Assembly: GCA_007844125.1 (NCBI GenBank)
Contig: CM017558.1
Coordinates: forward strand, 23,283,415-23,347,414
Origin: Sinonovacula constricta
Taxonomy: Eukaryota; Mollusca; Bivalvia; Cardiida; Solecurtidae
Direction of reading: 5' to 3'
DNA length: 64,000 nucleotides
Below are positions 60,601 through 64,000 of this stretch, one piece after another. The stretch's first letter is position 1. The number at the start of each line of letters is the position of its first letter. The translations under genes and the position numbers were made by a program. Under the pieces are notes generated by a model, which ran no database searches, was not told the DNA's origin, and saw only the letters and a program-made list of their open reading frames with translations.

Positions 60601-62309
60601 TTTTAAGTCAAACAAGGACCATATTTATCACAAAAAATCCAACACAGAACCATCAAACTTGAGTACATAAGTGGGTATGATAACAAGAAATACAATTGTG
60701 AAGATTAATTCCAATCTCAGTACCCAGGTTAATGAGTTACAAGCTTGAAAGTACAATTGCACTCAAAATTTTAATACCTACTGGGATGCTTGGATAAATT
60801 ATTAGCTTGCCTTATTCACAAAATAGTCAAGCTTATAAGCAGCTCACCTCAAAGACAGGCGTGAGGACCGCTTCTTTGTCCTGAGCAATCTTACTAATAC
60901 ACCTGATGGCATGTTTGGCCTGCTTGGGACTTCCAATCTTGGCTGCATGCTGTAGGATGGGCATCAACTTCCTGTGCAGAAAAAATGAAAATAATAAACA
61001 TCATTTTCTTTTCAGTTCAAAAACTACCATCTAATTGATTTTAGATTAGGTAACTAAGTGAGTGGTGCAATTGTAAGTTATATAACCAGATTTTGAATTT
61101 TACAATGCTTTAGTCTCTGTTGTGTTTTGTTATATGAGTATCATAAAATAATTTATAGTATTTATGGTATTCTCACTCTCCACTCTAACAAAGACAACAT
61201 TTGAATGGAGTTGTGATCATATTATGCAAGTCCAAGTGCCAGTTACTTATTAGACTCCCATATAAAGACTTTTCAAGGTTAAAACTGCAGTAAAATACCA
61301 TCTTGTGTCAACACAACTGACATCGCAAACTTATTGCTTATGATGTTATACTGTAGCTACTGTTGAATGTAATATAATTAGTCAAAAGACATTGAAAATG
61401 TGAGCCGAATCCTTATTAATTCAAGCATGCCTGTCAGAAAAATACTTTTTTCATTATATTTATTATAGTTATATTTTGTGTATATATTTTGAAATTGGTG
61501 GTGAATAAAAACACAGGCTGAAAATCCGATCAACGTGGAGAAAGCTGGACTTACGCATAAATCTCTGGATACTCTGTCTGGAGATTCTGCCCACAATTGT
61601 GGAAGATCTGAAGAGTTGTGTCAGCTAGAAAATATACATAAGACAGAGACTTTCATAACTGTAAATGGCATGCCCTCATTGTCTTATAAGATAAATTATA
61701 CATTAAACTGTATCATAATACAGAGCAAACTCTTATGTCAAGTGAGGTTCTTAGCAACATCGTGGGTAGAACCAGTACTCCAGCAGAATCTAGGATCTAT
61801 GGAGGATGTAAATTCTAAATACCCCATACATGTTGGTGCCCATTTACATGGTGTCACAATAAGATGATACTTTTGTTTTGATTGTTTTTTGTTACATCGC
61901 ACCAAGACAATTATGGTTTTATTGGCAACATCCTGCTAATTATTGGTGAAGGAAGACCCCAGACTTATGCCAGGTAGAACCACCGGCGCACCAAAGGTTA
62001 GCTGCAAAAACTCCCCACATGAAAGTTTGGCCCCAAACCCAAGTGGTGAGGGATGAGGAGTTTTAAGTCCGCTTGACCAAGGGTGCCCCACAAAGGCAAT
62101 ACGTACATATATAATAAAACTTTAGGAAGAAAAAAAAATTGTTTGCCACTTCTTTCCCTTAGCATGGAGCTCTGCCCTATATTAAGGGTAAAAGAAATGA
62201 GCTCAAACTTAAACTCACCCACAACTTCATCTTCATCTTTGAGGAATGATATGAGTACTTCTAATGATTCTTGCCCTTTAAAGTATTGGGGGAACACACT
62301 GGATAAACA
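45573..62309 (-). CDS. PDS5: Sister chromatid cohesion protein PDS5, C-terminal portion (18 exons)
   Basis: Gene-level call. The spliced window part has 2667 nt (888 codons plus TGA), every junction has GT..AG and matching phase. PDS5 is a nuclear HEAT-repeat protein that binds cohesin's kleisin and regulates loading, WAPL-mediated release and acetylation. In order the exons encode the C-terminal HEAT repeats, with family strings such as [43 protein letters not shown] and [18 protein letters not shown], then [12 protein letters not shown], and a long disordered tail of Ser/Lys, GRGRGK-type basic motifs and an acidic block. From memory the [14 protein letters not shown] string is closer to vertebrate PDS5B than PDS5A. 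The N-terminal half, including the WAPL/sororin-binding part, must lie beyond 64000. No frameshift or stop interrupts it. Confidence 0.95.
46165..46225 (-). mobile_element. SINE-B 3' fragment
   Basis: GTTTATTGGGTTTATTGTCC, TACCAACAGTATTTCAGTTA and TTGGAGACGG match the 3' end of SINE-B in minus orientation. Lies in the last PDS5 intron. Confidence 0.65.
46490..46765 (-). mobile_element. SINE-D copy in the last PDS5 intron
   Basis: Minus-strand SINE-D, collinear with the copy at 38975: B box reading GGTTCAAATCCCGG, TAGTGGCTTCCC and the ATGCTCGGGGCTAAGGGG segment, ending in a shortened CCAATCC tail. Confidence 0.78.
46868..47028. repeat. Direct repeat of about 155 bp, copy 1
   Basis: CAATTTCTCTAGACCTTTCC, AGTAATTTTTAGATATGAC, then AACTGAAAAGC, matching 47572-47725 in the same orientation. 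The pair flanks PDS5 exon 17. Confidence 0.8.
47339..47441 (-). CDS. PDS5: PDS5 window exon 17
   Basis: 103 nt, completes a split Val codon: [20 protein letters not shown] then [11 protein letters not shown], phase 0 at its end. It lies between two direct repeats of about 155 bp. Confidence 0.87.
47572..47725. repeat. Direct repeat of about 155 bp, copy 2
   Basis: CAATTTCTCTAGACCTTTCC, AGTAATTTTCGAATATGAC and AAAACTGAAAAGCGTAGAAC, the partner of 46868-47028. Confidence 0.8.
47930..48160 (+). mobile_element. SINE-B, A box lost
   Basis: GGCTCGATCCCGGGCCGTGT (B-box region), GCAAATATAAGGGCAGTTCC, TGCCAGGTGTTCATGGCATG and GGACACCGTCTCCAGATAA. Lies in the PDS5 intron between exons 16 and 17. Confidence 0.75.
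48291..48431 (-). CDS. PDS5: PDS5 window exon 16
   Basis: 141 nt, phase 2 at both ends: [20 protein letters not shown] then [19 protein letters not shown]. Donor ATGT|GTAAGT chosen over the overlapping AT|GTGTAA because only it keeps the downstream frame open. Confidence 0.85.
48560..48685 (-). mobile_element. SINE-B, decayed fragment
   Basis: CTTCACTGTGTATAGTATGT, CCTGGC.TAGAACCACATCCAG and TTGCTTGAGTG match the middle of SINE-B in minus orientation with many substitutions. Confidence 0.55.
48868..49014 (-). CDS. PDS5: PDS5 window exon 15
   Basis: 147 nt, phase 2 at both ends, Ser/Pro/Glu-rich ([20 protein letters not shown]) ending [12 protein letters not shown], which echoes the end of the previous exon. 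The donor AG|GTTCGG is weaker than the others. Confidence 0.85.
49140..49265 (-). mobile_element. SINE-A, decayed head fragment
   Basis: AGCTGGAAGATCTCACATGA, then GACCGGGGTTCGAACCCCTC and a CTCAACCTCAGCTGCC stretch, resembling the minus-strand head and core of SINE-A. Confidence 0.45.
49711..50361 (-). CDS. PDS5: PDS5 window exon 14 (large tail exon)
   Basis: 651 nt, phase 2 at both ends. Encodes [35 protein letters not shown] and [10 protein letters not shown] (AT-hook-like basic motifs, plausible DNA contacts), then an acidic block of about 30 residues ([19 protein letters not shown]) and a nuclear-localisation-like [11 protein letters not shown]. It ends in [10 protein letters not shown]. 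Confidence 0.93.
50603..50900. repeat. About 300-bp duplicated segment, copy 2 (PDS5 intron)
   Basis: Partner of 43698-44003, in the same orientation, located in the intron between exons 13 and 14. It lacks about 30 bp near CTTTTTGATG and has an insertion near GCTTCTGATCGGTCAG. Confidence 0.85.
51098..51285 (-). CDS. PDS5: PDS5 window exon 13
   Basis: 188 nt, phase 0 to 2, start of the disordered tail: Pro/Ser/Thr-rich with [14 protein letters not shown] and [13 protein letters not shown], several SP/TP sites typical of cell-cycle phosphorylation. Acceptor GTTGCAG; the donor AA|GTAAGG uses the second frame position. Confidence 0.88.
52130..52800. repeat. 42-bp minisatellite, 16 units, nearly identical
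   Basis: Unit CATATATCCCCATTAAATGT then TCTACCAAGCAGCTGTGACATG. Nearly all copies are identical; the third (GTATATACCCCC), fifth (GCTCTACC) and last (GCTATGACATTA) differ. The period is divisible by three and free of stops in several frames, giving spurious proteins of over 200 residues on both strands. It lies entirely in the PDS5 intron after exon 12. Confidence 0.97.
52808..52858 (-). CDS. PDS5: PDS5 window exon 12
   Basis: 51 nt, 17 codons: [17 protein letters not shown], equivalent to the YLPPEMKSF segment. Its donor (AAG|GTATGT) lies within about 10 bp of the 42-bp array. Confidence 0.9.
53349..53608 (-). mobile_element. SINE-D with 11-bp TSD in PDS5 intron
   Basis: Minus-strand SINE-D with GGGTTTGAACCC-type B box and the AAGCGTTAGGAGGGAATCC body. 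Flanked by CATGTACTATG at 53338-53348 and 53609-53619, a perfect target duplication. The tail at the left reads GGGATGAGATTAGCC. Confidence 0.88.
53665..53787 (-). CDS. PDS5: PDS5 window exon 11
   Basis: 123 nt, phase 0 on both sides. Encodes [18 protein letters not shown] and [14 protein letters not shown], the end of the folded region (family: KLYTVCDVA......SPKDPVLP..FFTQPDK). Confidence 0.96.
53964..55124. mobile_element. 1.16-kb non-autonomous DNA transposon with TIRs, TA target
   Basis: Left end CTGTGGTATCATTTTATTT; reverse complement of the right end CTGTGGTATCATTTAATTTC. Both are preceded by TA, as for Tc1/mariner-type targets. Subterminal regions are unusually rich in TTCGCG/CGCGAA for this AT-rich window (TTTTCGCGTATTTCGCG on the left, GCGCGAAACAGCC and GATTGCGCGAAATTTCG on the right) and extend the inverted repeat to over 50 bp imperfectly. 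The interior has one short open frame (54287-54487) but no transposase that I recognise. It lies in the PDS5 intron between exons 10 and 11. Confidence 0.8.
54320..54487 (+). pseudogene. Open frame inside the TIR element, unknown
   Basis: From an ATG within GCTATGAAATGTG, about 56 codons of ordinary composition ([40 protein letters not shown]). It may be a captured host exon, a transposase remnant or chance. I do not recognise it. Confidence 0.25.
55434..55566 (-). CDS. PDS5: PDS5 window exon 10
   Basis: 133 nt, phase 2 to 0. Encodes [20 protein letters not shown] and [14 protein letters not shown], the last HEAT-repeat block (family: ECLWF.LE.L......FIRKM.ENIK.TKDAQ.PD). Confidence 0.96.
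55945..56059 (-). CDS. PDS5: PDS5 window exon 9
   Basis: 115 nt. Encodes [20 protein letters not shown] and [10 protein letters not shown], matching the family's [19 protein letters not shown]. Confidence 0.97.
56160..56365 (-). mobile_element. SINE-A copy, PDS5 intron
   Basis: ACATCGCAC at the left, then the GTCCAGCTAAATATTGGTGG segment, AGCTGGAAAACCTC and a B-box region GGTTCAAGTCCTGGTCGGG on the minus strand. Confidence 0.7.
56390..56580 (-). mobile_element. SINE-A, second decayed copy in tandem
   Basis: ATATACTGCAGCGACACAAT and ACGACATCAAGCATCTTGG, then AGACCTTCAGGTGTACCGTA, follow the order of the SINE-A minus strand with larger gaps. Confidence 0.55.
56648..56890 (-). mobile_element. 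SINE-B, internally deleted, PDS5 intron
   Basis: TTTATTGGGTTTATCATCCC and CTGGAGACGGTGTCCAC at the left; TTTTTAACGACTTTGGTATG, GGGATCGAACCCAGG and a complete A-box region (CCTACCAAT-type) at the right. About 60 bp of the middle is missing. Confidence 0.75.
57032..57236 (-). CDS. PDS5: PDS5 window exon 8
   Basis: 205 nt, phase 0 to 1. Encodes [38 protein letters not shown] and [11 protein letters not shown], a hallmark PDS5 block. Confidence 0.97.
57880..58003 (-). CDS. PDS5: PDS5 window exon 7
   Basis: 124 nt. Encodes [20 protein letters not shown] and [11 protein letters not shown], matching the family's MSRLRLAAGSAI.KLAQ and EQ.QLCAL.IND. Confidence 0.95.
58307..58443 (-). CDS. PDS5: PDS5 window exon 6
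   Basis: 137 nt, phase 0 to 2. Encodes [37 protein letters not shown]. The first of two adjacent AGs could also be skipped, but IQA is conserved and decides the acceptor. Confidence 0.95.
58797..58865 (-). CDS. PDS5: PDS5 window exon 5
   Basis: 69 nt, 23 codons, phase 0 on both sides: [20 protein letters not shown], equivalent to the family's linker with LW..DEEVS.E..AK. Confidence 0.9.
58985..59100 (-). mobile_element. SINE-B, strongly deleted
   Basis: TTTTTAACGACTGGCATGTC and GCGCTTCCAGGTCC match the head and head-body junction of SINE-B in minus orientation; the B box is missing. Confidence 0.45.
59553..59708 (-). CDS. PDS5: PDS5 window exon 4
   Basis: 156 nt, 52 codons, phase 0 on both sides. 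Encodes [20 protein letters not shown] followed by [16 protein letters not shown], one of the most conserved PDS5 stretches (family form: VSLGHI..LAPDQFA..IVKDLLMNDR). Confidence 0.96.
59945..60115 (-). mobile_element. SINE-C, minus-strand copy
   Basis: CCTGGGTAGAACCAGTCCTC, AGGTACTGAGTACCTG, GACTTGCTCAGGAACTAA and CAACGTCTTAACCACTAGAA follow the copy at 24672 in reverse order. The B box is mutated (GGGTTCTCGTTACG on the minus strand). Confidence 0.7.
60331..60540 (+). mobile_element. SINE-A with 12-bp TSD, PDS5 intron
   Basis: GTAGAGCGGTAAGAGTCGC, GGGTTCGAATCACGATTGG, then the family core and GTGTCAGTGCGATGTAAC with an A-rich tail. Flanked by AAAACTATCATG at 60319-60330 and 60541-60552, a perfect target duplication. 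Confidence 0.88.
60848..60971 (-). CDS. PDS5: PDS5 window exon 3
   Basis: 124 nt, phase 2 to 0. Encodes [20 protein letters not shown] and [16 protein letters not shown], the PRQAK-type HEAT helix of the family. Donor GAG|GTGAGC. Confidence 0.93.
61555..61624 (-). CDS. PDS5: PDS5 window exon 2
   Basis: 70 nt, completes a split Ala codon. Encodes [20 protein letters not shown], matching the conserved helix of PDS5 HEAT repeats. Acceptor TTTTCTAG, donor GC|GTAAGT. Confidence 0.9.
61880..62095 (-). mobile_element. SINE-A copy, PDS5 intron
   Basis: TTACATCGCACCAAGACAAT, GGTGAAGGAAGACCCCAGAC, AGGTAGAACCACCGGCGCAC and AGGTTAGCTGCAAAAAC, in the order of the minus-strand SINE-A. The B box is decayed. 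Confidence 0.7.
62219..62309 (-). CDS. PDS5: PDS5 window exon 1
   Basis: 91 nt, phase 0 to 1, acceptor CATTTCAG and donor G|GTGAGT. Encodes [20 protein letters not shown] and an acidic turn (EDEVV), equivalent to the family segment before the QIFKNTG-type helix. Confidence 0.88.
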
Positions 62310-64000
62310 CTGAAATGAGATTTAAAATAGGGCTCTAGTCAATCACTCTGATTGGAAGAAAAACAGTCTGTCCATGAAGCTGCACAGAATGGGGCATAAT
62401 ATAGTTGTCTGAGGGAATTAAAGCAACCTCAAAGTAAGGTGATTTTATTGGCATTGCATTATATAATGAAGGAAAAAAGTTAAGCAATTTTTTTATGACA
62501 TTGGTTTTCGTCTATAAATCAATGTGACTAAAATGTTTCCGTATTGACTAATTGTGCTCATCCATTGACAACATGATTTCCCCCTTTTTTTAAACTACAC
62601 CATTAAGTAAGCGTGAAACGTAACTTTCAAGAAAATCCTGTGCAGTATGTGCACAGGAAAACGGACGATCCTCTGCTGGTCACGAAGTTCCCTAAGAGTC
62701 AATCCTCTCTGAACTTGCTTAACTTTTTTCCTTCAGTATATTTCTCCTTAAAAAAAACAACAACACACAACTTGGTAGTCATAATAAATTATGGACTTTA
62801 ATATTATCAGTGATGACTGACTTTATGTATGTTGGTATGTTGTTAAAAACTACAAAACCAGACACTTTGTAAGTGAATACGATGCGCTTCAAAAGATTTA
62901 GTTGTCAATAGGTTTGGAAAAAAAGATGCATTTTAAAGCTAATTTAGCCATTTGAAAGTAACACAGACCCTACCTACCATGTACATATCAAACTTTGCAT
63001 GCCCAAAATACATATTATATGTATAAACTAGAACTATCGCTGAATGCGAGTCATACCCCCACCAATGTCCTTGACAAAGCTGGTACAAGGGTAAGATGGG
63101 TTCTGCACATTGCCCAGTTGGGGTGAACATTTGAGTTAAGTTTGAAGAAAATCCTTACATTAGTATAGAATTTTTAGGGTAAACGACATATTGTCTAGTA
63201 TTGATTGTAAGTAAATTAAAAGACTTAAAAAGGGGCATAACTTTGTCAAAATGCAACACAGAGTTATGAAACTTGACCTGCATATCTTACTTGTGATACG
63301 TCATATATCTTTTAAGTTTCAAGCAAATACCTGTGCTAATTTCAGAAATATTCAAGTACATGTTAAAATTTAAAAACATTTTCTAAGTCAATTTTGACCT
63401 TCAAATGTGACCTTGACCTTAAGCAGGCACAAAGGTAACATGGGTTCTGCACATAACCTTGTTGAGTTGAACATTTGAGTAAAGTTTGAAGAAAATTCTT
63501 CCATTAGTATAGGATTTATAGAGCGGACAGGACATATTGTCTAATACTTGATTGTATGTAAATTTAAAGACTTAAAAGGGGCATAACTTTGTCAAAATGC
63601 AATACAGAGTTATAAAACTTGACCTGCATATCCTTATTGTGACACTTCATATATATTTTAAGTTTCAAGCAAATACTTTTTCTAGTTTCAGAAATATTTA
63701 AATACATGTTAAAATTTAAGAATATTTTCTAAGTCAATTTTTTACCTTCAAGTGTGACCTTGACTTTAAGCCGGCAAAAGAGTAACATGTGTTCTTTTTT
63801 GCACATCCCTTTTGTTGAGGTGAACATTTGAGCCAAGATTAAAGAAAATCTTTCAATTAGTGTAGGACTTACAGAGCGGACACGACATAATGTCTGATAT
63901 TTGATTGTTTTATATTTGACCTTCAAATGTGACCTTGACCTTGAGCTGACACATGGGCAACATGGGTTCTGCACATCCCCTTGTTGAGGTGAACATTTCA
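62310..64000. other. PDS5: PDS5 intron upstream of window exon 1
   Basis: No PDS5 exon for the preceding HEAT repeats is visible here. 62310-62940 is AT-rich with nothing supported. From about 62940 it is a satellite-like array. The next exon 5' must lie to the right of the window. Confidence 0.7.
62940..64000. repeat. About 345-bp satellite-like repeat, about 3 units, running off the edge
   Basis: Anchors recur at regular spacing: ATGGGTTCTGCACA at about 63098, 63438 and 63961; GAACATTTGAG at about 63125, 63467 and 63821; GGGGCATAACTTTGTCAAAA twice. The GTGACCTTGACCTT motif is present in each unit. The last unit is internally shortened. Confidence 0.85.

Noticed and set aside
62939..63130. 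Minus-strand frame that might be an upstream PDS5 exon
   Set aside because: It lies in the 345-bp satellite and matches no PDS5 segment; similar frames recur in the next unit at 63729.

Overview
This is nuclear DNA from an animal with long, AT-rich, repeat-laden introns. It contains the 3' half of a multi-exon cohesin-regulator gene (PDS5) on the minus strand and a coiled-coil protein gene on the plus strand. The many tRNA-derived SINEs, TIR elements and minisatellites suggest a marine mollusc, probably a bivalve. That assignment rests on repeat style and memory, not on an alignment. No prokaryotic-type operon, CRISPR array, rRNA gene or convincing functional tRNA gene was seen.

Layout. 1-2647: upstream flank. 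2648-33694: a plus-strand gene of no family I recognise. Its three putative coding parts (2648-2875, 15347-15487, 32224-33694) join in phase 0 across introns of about 12.5 and 16.7 kb, and the two small 5' exons each have their own ATG. The last exon encodes a long coiled coil but carries a one-base frameshift near 32407. Its introns hold a 33-bp minisatellite (6095-7975), a 75-bp array (21847-22620), a 1-kb GTA microsatellite (27985-29030), hAT-type MITEs with 8-bp target duplications, a TTAA-flanked MITE family and several SINEs. 29452-29718 is a possible small independent gene or terminal exon. 33695-45572 is mostly non-coding, with more MITEs and SINEs, a 45-bp-type array (38335-38760) and a 70-bp array (44270-45510).

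45573-62309, minus strand: 18 exons of PDS5, covering the C-terminal HEAT-repeat region and the whole basic/acidic disordered tail (888 codons plus stop). All splice phases are consistent. The N-terminal half lies beyond 64000. Its introns contain a nearly perfect 42-bp x 16 array beside a splice donor, a 1.16-kb TIR element flanked by TA, several SINEs (two with clear target-site duplications), and two internal duplications. 62310-64000 is intron filled largely by a ~345-bp satellite.

The two genes have no evident joint function: PDS5 acts on cohesin in the nucleus, and the coiled-coil gene's role is unknown. The most interesting material is the frameshifted coiled-coil gene with two candidate N-termini, the two MITE families with readable target duplications, the TIR element with an internal open frame, and the repeat structures inside PDS5.
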